From Polyangiaceae bacterium (GTDB taxonomy: Bacteria; Myxococcota_A; Polyangia; Polyangiales; Polyangiaceae), in contig WQZB01000006.1 of assembly GCA_009780955.1 (NCBI GenBank), positions 38,516 to 102,515 of the forward strand: DNA of 64,000 nt, written 5' to 3'. The notes under the pieces are model-generated. The model did no database searches and had not been told where the DNA came from. It saw nothing but the letters and a program-made list of their open reading frames with translations. The position numbers and the translations under genes were made by a program. Numbering within the stretch: the stretch's first letter is position 1; each line of letters begins with the position of its first letter. This document shows positions 9,101 through 15,640 of this stretch, one piece after another.

Positions 9101-11614
9101 AGGGTTGAAGCCTTTTACAAAATCGGCAAGGCGCTCGACGAAAAACTCGGCGATCGCGTGGCTGCGCAAGAACGCTACGAGTTGGCGCTCGATCTCGAAC
9201 CGTCGCACCTGCCAACGTTGGGTGCCCTTCGCCAAATCGCGATCGACAACGCCGACTACGACGAAGCCGCACGCTACGTCGATCAAGAGCAACGCTACAC
9301 CGTGGTTCCGCGTCAGCGCGCGCGGTTGCTCGTGGAGCTCGCTCGCTTGCGCGAGGAAATGCTTGGCGATCACGAAAGCGCTGTTTTGGCGTGGGAAGCA
9401 GCGCACGAAGCCGACGGCGAAAACGAGGAAGCGGCTTTGCCTCTCGTCGACGAATACATTGCCAAAGAGGCGTGGGAGCGCGCCGAGCCTTTGCTCGACA
9501 TGCTTACGCGCAAGGCGAACAAGCGCGATCGCGCCGAGCAGCACACGCTATGGAACAAGCTCGGAGTCGTTACAGGGGAGCTGAAGAAGGACGACAAATC
9601 CTTCAAAGCATACAGCGCGGCCCACCAGTTCGATCTCACCGACCAAACGACCATCCGCGGTCTTGCAGAAGTAAGTTTCCGCCTAAAAGACTGGGGGCCA
9701 GCGCTCACCAACTTCCAAAAGGTGCTGACCTCTCTCAGCGAGGACGAGAACCTCGAACGCGCCGACGTTTATTACAAGCTTGGGAGCATCAAGCGCGAAC
9801 AAGGGCAGGTCAAACAGGCGATCAACAACTTCGAAAAAGCCCTCGGCGTGAACGCCGCGCACGAGCCAACGCTCGAAGCGCTCGTCGGGATTTATGCGGG
9901 CCTCAAAGACTGGAAGCAGGTCGTTGCCTACAAGCGCCAGATGCTCGACTCGATCCTCGACGGTGATCAGCGCTTCGTGCTGCTCGGCGAGATCGCCGAT
10001 GTCTGGAACGATCACGACAAAAACCCTGCTCGAGCAATCGAAGCGCTCGAAGAGGCGCGGGACCTCAAACCCGACGACAGGCCGCTACTTCACAAGATGC
10101 TCTCGCTTTACGAAGTGCTGGGCGCTTGGAACGAAGTGGTTGCGACCATCCAGGCCATCGCCGACATGGAGGCGGAACCGCTCCGCAAGTACAAATTCAT
10201 TTACGCGATGGCGCAGCTCTATCGCGACCCAGACAAGCTCAATGATCTGGATCGCGCCGTGGAGCTTTTCAATGAAGCGCTCGATTTGAATCCGAACCAC
10301 CTCGAGGCGTTCGAACGCATCAACAAGATTCTCACGGCGCAGAAAAACTGGAAGTCGCTCGAGCGCGCATTCCGGAAAATGATCCACAGGCTCAAAACTG
10401 CGAACCTAGAGAACGCGGAGCTCAATTTCAACCTTTGGCACAACCTTGGTCTCATCTACCGCGACCGCCTTGGCAATGTGCCCAGCGCCATCGCAGCGTT
10501 CAAAATGGCCGTCTGGCACAAGCCGAACGAATCGGTCGAGCATCAGATCCTCGCCGAGCTGTACGAGAACACCGAGCAGCTCGGAGATGCCATTGGCGAG
10601 CATTCGGTCATCTTGCAGAGCGATCCAATGCGCGCCGAGCCATACCGATCGCTCTACAAGCTCGCGCTGAAAATGCACGACTACGACCGTGCATGGTGCA
10701 TGAGTTCAGCGCTCGTGTTTCTGCAGAAGGCCGACAACGACGAGCAGCACTTCTTCGAAGACTACCGTCCGCGCGTACCGCTCCAAGTCAAGAGCCGGCT
10801 CGTCAACGAGCAGTGGCGAAACCTTTTCTACAAATTCGACGAGAACATCTTCATTGGCAAGATCTTCGAGATGGTAACGACTGCGGCTATCGTTGCGAGA
10901 ACGCAGATGCTCGCGAAGGCGAAGCAGCTGCCTGTTCTCGATCGTCGCTACAAGCAAGATCCGCTGACTTCAACGGTCACGTTTGCGAGAACCTTTGGCT
11001 GGGCAGCGCAAGTTCTCGGTATTCCAATGCCGGACTTGTACGTCAACAGCAGCGTGTCAGGCGGCCTCGTTGCCGTGCCTTCGCGCCCGCCGGCAAGCGT
11101 TGCTGGACAAAGCGTGCTCACGGGTTTTACCCCGCAGGAGCTCACGTTCATCGTGGGCAAACACTTGTCATATTACCATGGCCAACACTACATCAAGAAT
11201 CTGATCCCAACGCTCAGCGATCTGAAGGTTGTCTTTTTTGCGGCCATCAAAATTGTTCAACCGACCTTCACCGTGCCGGCCGAAATGGAGCAGCCGGTGA
11301 GCCAGACAGCAGACGAATTCAAGAAGTACATGCAGCCGCTCGAGCGCGAAAGCTTGCGCCAAGTCGTTCATAGTTTCATTGAAAACGGCGCAAAGGCGGA
11401 TCTGAAGCAATGGATGCGGGCGGTGGACATCACCTCGGCGCGCGCCGGCTTGCTACTTTGTGCAGATCTCGAGATCGCCAAAAAGATCATCGGATCGGAA
11501 CCGCAGCTGCCTGGCGATCTGTCGCCGTCAGACAAGATGAAAGAGCTCATTGTCTTTAGCGTTAGCGATCAGTACTTGGCTCTGCGCAAGGCGCTAGGCA
11601 TCGCGATTGGGTAG
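107..11614 (+). CDS. Giant tetratricopeptide-repeat protein with C-terminal degenerate M48-like domain
   Basis: A 3,835-residue protein with no signal peptide, so probably cytoplasmic. A GAGG ribosome site at 97-100 supports the ATG at 107. Residues about 1-385 hold helical repeats, about 390-495 form a Pro/Ala/Ser-rich linker, and about 500-3,450 are dozens of degenerate TPR units of about 70 residues (two helix pairs each) with recurring A-x-x-x-Y-x-x-V-L and ALxxLxxLY patterns. The last ~300 residues form a different domain. There ELTFIVGKHLSYYHGQHY (from residue 3678) lines up with the M48 ELxFVLGHELGHxxxGH helix, but the first zinc His and the catalytic Glu are replaced. TPR arrays scaffold protein complexes; the role here is unknown. 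No operon partner lies in the window. Confidence 0.93.
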   Translation: MDLQERLTQLENVRDWQGLVEELEKAIQSASANDAKASFHLRLGQVLEQKFLAVVKALKHFNDAYKLNPALMVSLDAGRAVCWSLGKLPMVHKLLEMELRTVKEGPQATALLIELGDVLCDLGDYDKATSTYARALSTSGGKSASARACLEDVQADSESWQTRVSELTRAADETESAAAKSRLLLRAARIMRRFAPNDTVPMLERAYTAEPSNKEIATLYEGAVAELGKLGELETLQTQLLEHESDITRRARLSHIFGARWVTRHQNVDTGSKFLDQSLRLDPGNVAAFHYLCDAYGRKGGDWDRVLTLVDDAIQHASDERNAAFLLGQAGTIAWRQLGNLIRARALFTRLGQIDPSHWLLRAFEAQIGESVASQPEDEAVQAVIRRASTVPPPPSTQLVPALERAPEPSSVITPAEVRSEPPPPATEAPITAPPVSAPPITVPPVTAPPPISSGPSAASASAVSAKPVSSVPPPISKPLAEEAPPSAAVSSSADAGVDQLAELRALATKQEVNKRYNEYVKTLLKLAAIVPDASEKVDLYTKAAELYTGKFANQAEAVKAYESVLAIDPENRGAIDYLRHMYEKRRDWEKLLGLERKEAERLEGDERARKLFEIAKLASERVKKPDICIELWSQVLDSDPSNAEALGALGGLYERSKEFNKLVIVLEKQAEVTYDSSAKIQILTKLGTVYGDRLNNDEGAVSAWRQLLALDPNDRKAQEALKKKYLALGRWDDLEVFYAETGKWDEFIRVLEQQEAKEVSPSAKIGLLFKIAELWADKKSKSDRAARAYEKVLELDASSLRAAEALIPIYSHTGNSKALANAIEVKLGHEEFDHGKLALLREVAALYEGKVKEPQKAFARYLSAFELFPSDEQATLDVERAAKATGRWPEVEVAYRTAIDQAADSGDTSLAITLRLKLGRVLVEEMKHVDPALEVYRAVYDADSENVVALAALERLYRATERYADLLGIYEKRRDLVPDQGEKKQISYEIAKLYETEVKDLDRAIDTYRGVLDDEPTDSRALSALDLLYEKLERWEPYVDTLRRRIELDATEQELIDLKFRLGRTLEQHIGDVAGALDNYREILFLDAQHEGAREALEALLANDQLRGQAAAILEDIYEDRGDWSKLLTALDILSENEVDPDKRVALFRKIARVSSDMLTDHARAFKALASALREQPHHAQARAELERIAEISATWKVLTELYEQIAESLTDAKLARSYWMRSAQIEDQELGLVDEAATGYVRVLSLDPADGEALDALEALFVRTQRWTDLIGVMERRIDQTTDGHRREALYVQMARIYDQELGRPDDAVNAYKRVLSLDPTSQTALGALDALFTRQHMWADLAENLDAQLALATDDSAQLALILRLASLRETEMSEIEQAIEGYRSVLERDVSNTQALTALERLGRDPNHELVIADLLEPLYRQIGDYEKLIGVHEVQVRRADDASRRVELLHQIAQLYEDSAADLDSAFATIARALKEDPGNEVTQRQIDRVARATGRFTDLAQVYRQLAGEISDTRLASLLFMISAHIYEADIGDVDTAIALYRRVLEIDSAHLAAAESLERLFRQTERYEELSFILQRKADILDDSVGKKNALFQAAAIEEDVLEQPEAAIAVYKKVLEIDEDEVRALDALSKRYLGLSRWHDLLAVYSKKADLVADSAEKKRIYYQVGGVYERELNDVPLAIGTYQTILELDPDDRKALSRLDVLYEQAQNWPELLGILTRESEMCETPNEAIVFQYRIAELYDKRLDDVPRAIELYREILQRQDHEPTLRALEDLKSGDKEPLGAAAVLEPVYEAASDWSRLISVHEVQVRHASDAFAQVDLLHRIARLYEDALDDHASAFDTYARALTLDNGNEATLQSLERLAMVVNRWPEVAKLYDAELDKLTDAPERFVELALRTAQIFDVQLDDVGSAIDHYRRVIEVEPDNQTAVRSLDRLYVQTERWSDLVVILEREAEIGQSADEILEFKYRLGEVQRLRLSNLDGAINAYRDVLNAAPDHTRTLAALEGLFAAGTKQVEIAEILEPLYRGAGEWEKLVSVYEAQLAHTEGQDERLQAYFRIADLYEDKLVDPVQTLAVYIRALKEFPLDEKSGEESPRLAGSIDGGWETLANAYADILDMRHDATVQRTIGRRLAKTFEDELGDIDKAIETYRYVLTVEALDSEALANLDRIYLSIEAWADLAAVLEMRVKAESADLDLVDLYARLGEVYETRLGDIPNATIAYRKIFDGLDKTHDGAVQALARIYAESRAWAELNTVYERELENASGDVAEAEIRARIANLASEHLNDPARAIDTWKVVLDLRGEDPEALGALSNLYESREAWSELVDILERQYDIAEADEDRVNILSRRAHTFDLRLSQDDRALEDWTRVLDIDFANLMALRAVAVIRRRLGDPHELVAALHQMVDRASSLFDGEELQEIFRELGKVYGEALGQPYDAADAWRKLLEVGPDFEAMDALEGIYRGQEQWSDVVDVKMQRAAVLGDPAAKIEQYRQVAELWRDTVEEPDKATTAWQKIIEVDASHDEAFDELEKLHTDASRWEPLIELYLGRLETRTSTADRTDLLRRIARVYEENLDDRNQAFDALIIALEENFHDRETAKYLERMAQATGRWGEVIQKANAWLAQQTEAPEKIRLCLLLAKWYSEDLGHPEYAQPYYRQIVELDPNNVGALRQFGQLHRKNGSWRELWDTLTRALDVAVLDVDRKELQTELGELLDSHLGQTDQAISYFQRALEVDPQFIPAIENLERIFAARGQNKDLVDILTRKVPALTEPADIAATKLRIAGLYELAPDAQRAAQTYREVVEIEPTNIQGLRGLTRVYQTLEQWVDLVGVLEAQLEVVSSERERIDILMQLAGLHEEQFRKPDVAAARLEQVLEIDPNHEEAYVALERCYRKLRQWDELISVYERHISATLDRKTKTDLYGAIAQVYADEIQDTEHAIDAYKNIVDLDDANLPALEALSKLYDKLDDAAQSIDYMTRVAELTQDEKQRVEAFYKIGKALDEKLGDRVAAQERYELALDLEPSHLPTLGALRQIAIDNADYDEAARYVDQEQRYTVVPRQRARLLVELARLREEMLGDHESAVLAWEAAHEADGENEEAALPLVDEYIAKEAWERAEPLLDMLTRKANKRDRAEQHTLWNKLGVVTGELKKDDKSFKAYSAAHQFDLTDQTTIRGLAEVSFRLKDWGPALTNFQKVLTSLSEDENLERADVYYKLGSIKREQGQVKQAINNFEKALGVNAAHEPTLEALVGIYAGLKDWKQVVAYKRQMLDSILDGDQRFVLLGEIADVWNDHDKNPARAIEALEEARDLKPDDRPLLHKMLSLYEVLGAWNEVVATIQAIADMEAEPLRKYKFIYAMAQLYRDPDKLNDLDRAVELFNEALDLNPNHLEAFERINKILTAQKNWKSLERAFRKMIHRLKTANLENAELNFNLWHNLGLIYRDRLGNVPSAIAAFKMAVWHKPNESVEHQILAELYENTEQLGDAIGEHSVILQSDPMRAEPYRSLYKLALKMHDYDRAWCMSSALVFLQKADNDEQHFFEDYRPRVPLQVKSRLVNEQWRNLFYKFDENIFIGKIFEMVTTAAIVARTQMLAKAKQLPVLDRRYKQDPLTSTVTFARTFGWAAQVLGIPMPDLYVNSSVSGGLVAVPSRPPASVAGQSVLTGFTPQELTFIVGKHLSYYHGQHYIKNLIPTLSDLKVVFFAAIKIVQPTFTVPAEMEQPVSQTADEFKKYMQPLERESLRQVVHSFIENGAKADLKQWMRAVDITSARAGLLLCADLEIAKKIIGSEPQLPGDLSPSDKMKELIVFSVSDQYLALRKALGIAIG

Positions 11615-11638
11615 GGCGTGTCCCTTGTGACCATACTC

Positions 11639-11923
11639 ATGACCATGGGCAGCTCAGCGCAAACGGTTAAAGCGGGTGAATTCAAGGCCAAGTGCCTCGA
11701 GCTCATGGACCGTGTGGCCGAGTCCGGTGAGCCGATCGTGATCACGAAACGTGGTAAGCCGGTTGCCATGCTGACTCCCGCACGCGATCCGTCGCAAACG
11801 GTTTTCGGCTATTACAAGGGAAGAATGGAGATCGTCGGAGACATTGTGAGCCCATTGGATACCGATTGGGGTCCTGCCGAGCCAAAGCCTCGACCCGAAC
11901 GGAAGAAGCGCCGCGCGCGATGA
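11639..11923 (+). CDS. Phd/YefM-family antitoxin
   Basis: About 94 residues. The N-terminal half has the Phd/YefM DNA-binding pattern (VKAGEFKAKCLELMDRVAESGEPIVITKRGKPVA split by a turn), in which the VITKRGKPVAxL strand is diagnostic. The acidic-to-basic tail would wrap the toxin. The stop overlaps the start of the downstream PIN gene by 4 nt (ATGA), the usual translational coupling of a type II pair. A GTG at 11618 is an alternative start; the ATG at 11639 gives a more typical length. Autorepression is usual for this family but no operator was identified. Confidence 0.88.
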   Translation: MTMGSSAQTVKAGEFKAKCLELMDRVAESGEPIVITKRGKPVAMLTPARDPSQTVFGYYKGRMEIVGDIVSPLDTDWGPAEPKPRPERKKRRAR

Positions 11924-12321
11924 TCATCGTCGATACCCATGTCCTCGTTTGGTCTGCGCTCGATGACAAGCGTCTCGGGCGTTCGGCGAGAAGGCACGTT
12001 CAGACTGCTCTTCGAGCGAGCGAACTGAACGTCTCGGCGATCTCGTACTGGGAGATCGCAATGCTCGCTGCAACTGGGAAGCTTCGACTTGATAGCCCGC
12101 CGGAAGCATTCCGCGCCGAATCGCTTGCGCGAGGGATCAACGAAGTTCCGGTCGACGGTAAGATCGCAATCTTAGCAACTCGTCTCACCGGAATGCATGC
12201 CGATCCTGCTGACAGGATCATCGTTGCAAGCGCGCTGGAGCACAATGCGCTGCTCGTCACGGCTGACGCGAAGATCCTTGGGCTCAAGAGCGGGCCAACT
12301 CGCCTCGATGCACAGACGTGA
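11920..12321 (+). CDS. PIN-domain ribonuclease toxin (VapC family)
   Basis: 133 residues, the usual VapC size. It starts IIVDTHVLVW with catalytic Asp5, followed by E45 in SYWEIAML, D95/D98 in ADPADRIIVASA and D116 in LLVTAD, which together give the four-acidic-residue magnesium site of PIN nucleases. The ATG overlaps the antitoxin stop by 4 nt. VapC toxins cleave tRNA or rRNA and are held inactive by the antitoxin; the specific target cannot be read from sequence. All acidic residues are present, so the module looks intact. Confidence 0.9.
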   Translation: MIIVDTHVLVWSALDDKRLGRSARRHVQTALRASELNVSAISYWEIAMLAATGKLRLDSPPEAFRAESLARGINEVPVDGKIAILATRLTGMHADPADRIIVASALEHNALLVTADAKILGLKSGPTRLDAQT

Positions 12322-12355
12322 GCGTCAACATGCGCTGCGCGGAGCTCGTTAAAAA

Positions 12356-12459
12356 CCTCATCCGATCTTTTTTTGCGCTTCGAAGTAACTTCGCGGCCGA
12401 TCCGGTCGACTGGGTCAATAGCGGCCGATTTTGGGGCCGCGTGTTGAAAGGAAATTCCT
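12356..12459 (+). promoter_or_regulatory. Conserved 5' leader of delta-60 lipoprotein gene 1
   Basis: The ~104 bases before the ATG closely resemble the leader of the paralogous gene at 30279-31982 (minus strand, 31983-32088). Shared blocks in order are CTCATCC, an A/T-run, CTTCGAAG, CCGGTCGAC, a GCGGCC...GGCCGC hairpin, TGAAAGG, and a short inverted repeat overlapping the Shine-Dalgarno sequence (AGGAAATTCCT here, GGGATTTCCC there). Conservation of non-coding sequence between paralogs suggests a shared promoter and possible control of translation initiation. The regulator is unknown. Confidence 0.6.
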
Positions 12460-13788
12460 ATGAAAATTTCTTCTATTGCTGGATTGCTCGCTCTTCTTGG
12501 CTGCCTCGCCGCGTGCAGCAGCGGCTCGTCTGGTAACGCGTCGGGTTCAACCGGCGGATCCGGAACCAATGGCGGCTCCGGGGGAAGCGGCAGCGGGAGT
12601 GGCGCTAGCGGCAATCGTGGTTTGCCTGACACCACATTTGCGCCTGACGGTGTTATCGAAAACACGTTAGATTACAATAAGATAGTTGTGGTCTCTCCAC
12701 AAAGCGATGGCAAAATCCTTATTGGTGCAATGAACAACGACCAGACCACAAGCGCGGTAATTCGACTGAACGCCGACGGTTCGGTCGATTCAACGCTTTC
12801 CGATCCCGCAATAAAAAATATTCCTAACGGCCTTTACGGCGGCCTCTACGATGTAGCCGCAGACGCCAACGGCCGTATTGTAGTAACATTAGGGGAGACG
12901 GCGATCCGCCGCTACACGGCCACCGGCGTTCTCGACGACACATTCAATACAGTTGAGTCGAATTTAATCTCCAATTGGACTCCTTTTTGGTCGTATGCCA
13001 TCACTGTGGGACAGGATGGCGCCATCTACGCCGGCGGACATGGAACGGTTCAGGGCTTCACCCCTCCCTCCGGCGTGAACCCATATGCATTCCTCCAAAT
13101 CTCAGACTATGGAATGCCACCCGATGGGCACATGCTCGGTTGCTCAAATTATTCAAATTATGTGACTACAGCTGGTTGGCAGAACATTACCCATCTGTCT
13201 CTGCTTCCAACTGGCGCGCTTGCTTTTACCATTAATCTTGAAAAAAGCGCGACATCCGGGGGCGGCACAGGTGTTGGTCGGTTCAGCCAGCCAGCGTCTT
13301 GTACTCTTGACGGGACCTATGGAACCAACGGCAGCGGAGTCTGGTCCTCTACGGCCTTTGATGTTGTCGATGCCTTGTTCGAGACCACTGGAAGCGTTGA
13401 TTTGACCACGGGCGAATCGCTCGTTCACATCGACCCAACCGGCAAGTCAATGACCTCTACGGATTTGCCGCTTAGCGGTGGTGGCATCACGCGTGCACCC
13501 GATGGCCGCTACCTTGTTGCAGGCCAGTATCCGCCGGCAGGCAAAAATTCCATGGCCGTAGTCTATTACAGCTATTCCAATGGGGGGTTTACGCCAGATA
13601 TGTCCGTTGGCAAACAAGGCGTCATTACCATACCCGTCTCCACCGCCTTGGGCTATCCCGCTGGAGTTGGTTTGCGCGCCGTATACACGCCCGACGGCTC
13701 GAGCACAGTGGTTGTGGGCAGTATGCAAGGTTTGAACGCCGACGGCACTGCCGTCGAGCACTTGGTCGTGGCGCGTATTTTGAATTAG
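12460..13788 (+). CDS. Delta-60 repeat lipoprotein (paralog 1)
   Basis: 442 residues. A lipoprotein signal ends in lipobox LAAC with Cys19, followed by a Gly/Ser/Asn linker to about residue 50. The rest is a beta-propeller-like array of delta-60 motifs, such as SDGKILIG then SAVIRLNADGSVDSTL, DANGRIVVT then IRRYTATGVLDDTFN, and APDGRYLVAG. It should sit on the outside of a membrane; delta-60 proteins are common in myxobacteria but have no agreed function. The last ~100 residues are strongly similar to the lipoprotein at 30279-31982 (both end in EHLVVARI-x-N). The RBS AAAGGA lies about 8 nt before the ATG. Base composition is lower in GC than the housekeeping genes. Confidence 0.88.
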   Translation: MKISSIAGLLALLGCLAACSSGSSGNASGSTGGSGTNGGSGGSGSGSGASGNRGLPDTTFAPDGVIENTLDYNKIVVVSPQSDGKILIGAMNNDQTTSAVIRLNADGSVDSTLSDPAIKNIPNGLYGGLYDVAADANGRIVVTLGETAIRRYTATGVLDDTFNTVESNLISNWTPFWSYAITVGQDGAIYAGGHGTVQGFTPPSGVNPYAFLQISDYGMPPDGHMLGCSNYSNYVTTAGWQNITHLSLLPTGALAFTINLEKSATSGGGTGVGRFSQPASCTLDGTYGTNGSGVWSSTAFDVVDALFETTGSVDLTTGESLVHIDPTGKSMTSTDLPLSGGGITRAPDGRYLVAGQYPPAGKNSMAVVYYSYSNGGFTPDMSVGKQGVITIPVSTALGYPAGVGLRAVYTPDGSSTVVVGSMQGLNADGTAVEHLVVARILN

Positions 13789-13808
13789 CGCATGTTCCTT
13801 GGTTGGTT

Positions 13809-13897
13809 GTAGGGGCGCGATTTATCGCGCCCTCGGGATTGGCCAATGGGATGAATTTCAAAATGCCGCGGTGGGGCGCCATGAATGGCGCCCCTAC
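13809..13897. repeat. REP-like palindrome doublet with terminal inverted repeats
   Basis: An 89-bp element bounded by GTAGGGGCG and CGCCCCTAC (perfect 9-bp inverted termini). It contains two perfect hairpins: GGGCGCGA-TTTA-TCGCGCCC at 13813-13832 and GGGGCGCCAT-GA-ATGGCGCCCC at 13873-13894. It lies just after the delta-60 gene. GTAGGGGCG...-type palindromes occur as scattered non-autonomous elements in many bacteria. It could also act as a terminator. Confidence 0.75.
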
Positions 13898-13920
13898 GGA
13901 ATGCGTGGTTGTAGCCCTGT

Positions 13921-14157
13921 CTATTCGCCCGGAGTAAAAGTGATCGGATAGGTGACCGTGACGATGCCGCCTTCGGGCTGCGGAAACGATAGATTTTGGA
14001 AAGCGCGAACAACGCACGACACAACACCCTGGTCGGGCAACTGAGAGCCGCCGTCTTGTGTGGTGGAAAACACCTTCGCGCTGGCCTTACTTTGGCGGCG
14101 CCGGATAGCACGACGACCTTCTTCTCGCGAGCCGCTCGCCCTGGGTTTTTCGGCACC
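13921..14157 (-). pseudogene. Remnant of an AgmX/PglI C-terminal-domain protein
   Basis: The minus frame runs open from a stop near 14158 down to TAG at 13921-13923 with no start codon in a sensible place. It reads ...QDGGSQLPDQGVVSCVVRAF, then QNLSFPQPEGGIVTVTYPIT and FTPGE. The CVVRAFxNLxFPxPEGGxVTVTYPI pattern is the typical end of the AgmX/PglI C-terminal domain found in myxobacterial motility and TonB-like proteins. The domain's first half and the rest of the protein are missing, so this is the tail of a deleted gene. It could instead be a small expressed fragment, but no ribosome site is visible. Confidence 0.7.
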
Positions 14158-14172
14158 CTACTGTCGGCAGCC

Positions 14173-14706
14173 TTATGTAATACGCAAAGAAGCTAGGCAA
14201 TCTTTCGCATAGCCAACATAGTATTCCGCCGACTCACGAATGGATGCGAGATCGGCGTCGGAGAGCGTTTTGATGACTTTGCCCGGGCGCCCCATGACCA
14301 GCGAGCGCGAAGGCACGTGCATTCGGGGTGGCACGAGGCTACCAGCCGCGATGAGACATTCGTCTTCCACAACGGCGTTGTCGAGAATGATGGCGCCCAT
14401 GCCAACGAGGCATCGGTTTCCCACGGTGCACCCGTGGACGAGCGCGAGATGGCCAACGGTCACTTCGTCGCCAACGGTTGTCCGGGCTTTGTCGGCCGTA
14501 ACGTGGACGACCGCATTGTCTTGGATATTCGTTTTTTTCCCAATGCGAATAGGAAAGCAATCGCCGCGCAGCACGGTGCCAAACCACACGCTCGATCCGT
14601 CGCCAATCTCGACGTCACCAATGACCGATGCGGTTGGCGCGATGAACACGCTTGCGCCGATGCGAGGGCGCACACCATTGAGCTCGAAGATCCCGGAGGT
14701 TGACAT
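14173..14706 (-). CDS. Gamma-class carbonic anhydrase-like hexapeptide-repeat protein
   Basis: 177 residues of left-handed beta-helix: hexapeptide repeats such as VFIAPTASVIGDVEIGDGSS, then IGKKTNIQDNAVVHVT and VGDEVTVGHLALVHGCTVG. Histidines in VVHVT, VGHLA and LVHG are the expected zinc ligands of the gamma carbonic anhydrase/YrdA/PaaY family. Active members interconvert CO2 and bicarbonate as trimers; many relatives have no proven activity, so function is inferred. It lies downstream of miaB on the same strand, now separated by inserted debris. A degraded copy of its 3' end sits at 15641-15722. Confidence 0.9.
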   Translation of the reverse strand: MSTSGIFELNGVRPRIGASVFIAPTASVIGDVEIGDGSSVWFGTVLRGDCFPIRIGKKTNIQDNAVVHVTADKARTTVGDEVTVGHLALVHGCTVGNRCLVGMGAIILDNAVVEDECLIAAGSLVPPRMHVPSRSLVMGRPGKVIKTLSDADLASIRESAEYYVGYAKDCLASLRIT

Positions 14707-14712
14707 CTTTTT

Positions 14713-14749
14713 ATCGTAGCTTATGACGCCCCGAGTATCGGAAGGAATC
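14713..14749. repeat. Direct repeat, copy of miaB 3' end (copy A)
   Basis: 37 bases identical to 15747-15783, which is the true 3' end of miaB and its stop (protein tail RRFLPILGAS). Copy A lies directly upstream of the intact carbonic anhydrase gene. Together with the carbonic anhydrase tail remnant at 15641-15722, it shows that a miaB-end plus carbonic-anhydrase segment was duplicated and then separated by about 0.9 kb of other DNA. Confidence 0.85.
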
Positions 14750-14811
14750 TGCGCCGCTCTGGATCGCTTTCAGGTTGAGGTGAGCTCTTCGTCGGGGCCT
14801 GCGACCGTGGT

Positions 14812-14930
14812 AAGGTGCCATTGGTTGTCGTCACTTTTTTGATCTTGGCATTGTCGGCAACGTAGAGATTCTCGCCCGAAGCATCCAACGCCGGCCCCTG
14901 CGGGCTACGGAACCTCGCCGCACCTACAAC
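14812..14930 (-). pseudogene. Fragment of an NHL-repeat protein
   Basis: The minus frame encodes RFRSPQGPALDASGENLYVA followed by DNAKIKKVTTTNG, the signature of an NHL beta-propeller blade (P-x-G-x-A-x-D-x-x-G-x-x-Y-V-A-D). Only about one blade is present; upstream it runs into a fragment read on the opposite strand, and downstream into the copied miaB tail. It is therefore a gene fragment within a mosaic of debris, not a functional gene. Confidence 0.6.
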
Positions 14931-15074
14931 TGGGCCGAAGCCGATAGCCTGTCGAGCGTTGCACAGGCGGAGGCTCCCAACTGCTACGACGTGGCCTACT
15001 CGGCGACCACCGGCTCGTGGCATGACTACATGTACTTCGGCGGTCGAGGCTTTAACACGAACTGTGTGAAGTGA
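14925..15074 (+). pseudogene. C-terminal fragment of an unidentified protein
   Basis: A plus frame ending at TGA 15072-15074 reads YNWAEADSLSSVAQAEAPNC, then YDVAYSATTGSWHDYMYFGG and RGFNTNCVK. The composition is protein-like with Cys and aromatics, as in exported myxobacterial proteins, but there is no start codon or ribosome site and the 5' side abuts the NHL fragment on the other strand. Family not recognised. Confidence 0.5.
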
Positions 15075-15089
15075 CTGGACGGAAGCGAA

Positions 15090-15587
15090 ATGAATCTTAT
15101 GGATGGCGCGACCGGACATGGCTGGTGCAGTGCCGCGCTGAGTATTGTGCTTGCGTTGTCGGGGTGCGCTCATAAGAATCACCTTGAGCCGTCCGCTACG
15201 GGGTGCGGTCAGATAAGAGACGCCGGCGGGCGTGTGGCTGCGTACTGCTGCGGCACGGAGCACGAGAACCCCGGCGTCACCTGTATCGATCTCAGCCAGG
15301 ACGGCGGGGAATACGGCATTTACGGTCATTGCATCGAGAACGGTAGCTCCTTCGAGGGTAAGGTGGCGCCGGCACTGTGTTGTGATGGCCTCGTGCCCAT
15401 GCGCCCGGTGATCGTGAGTGCGGGCGCGACCTTTCCAGGCTTGTTGCCAGACTGCGCCCCCGACTTTGAGCACTTCGGGCCGAGTGACCTCGTATGTCTG
15501 CCCTGCGGAAACACGATCTGTGACGCGACTGAGAATCGCTGCAGCTGTCCGGAAGACTGCGATCAAGGCCAGGACGCAGGGCGTTAG
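15090..15587 (+). CDS. Small cysteine-rich lipoprotein, hypothetical
   Basis: 165 residues. A signal region (GWCSAALSIVLALSGCAHK) ends in a lipobox with Cys near residue 27, and about a dozen further Cys occur, including CC pairs at AAYCCGTEH and APALCCDG and a C-terminal CLPCGNTICDATENRCSCPEDC. Disulfide-rich and surface-exposed is the likely reading. GGAAG lies 6-11 nt before the ATG. It stands alone among gene fragments between the duplicated miaB and carbonic anhydrase ends, so it probably arrived with that segment. Function unknown. Confidence 0.65.
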   Translation: MNLMDGATGHGWCSAALSIVLALSGCAHKNHLEPSATGCGQIRDAGGRVAAYCCGTEHENPGVTCIDLSQDGGEYGIYGHCIENGSSFEGKVAPALCCDGLVPMRPVIVSAGATFPGLLPDCAPDFEHFGPSDLVCLPCGNTICDATENRCSCPEDCDQGQDAGR

Positions 15588-15640
15588 CGGGTGTTCCCTC
15601 AGGCTCTTTGTAATGTCCACATACCTTCACGCTAGCTTTA

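Noticed and set aside
14721..15620. 299-codon minus-strand ORF ending in RRFLPILGAS
   Set aside because: It is a chance composite: the duplicated miaB tail, an NHL fragment and the antisense of the 15090-15587 lipoprotein. There is no consistent family or ribosome site.
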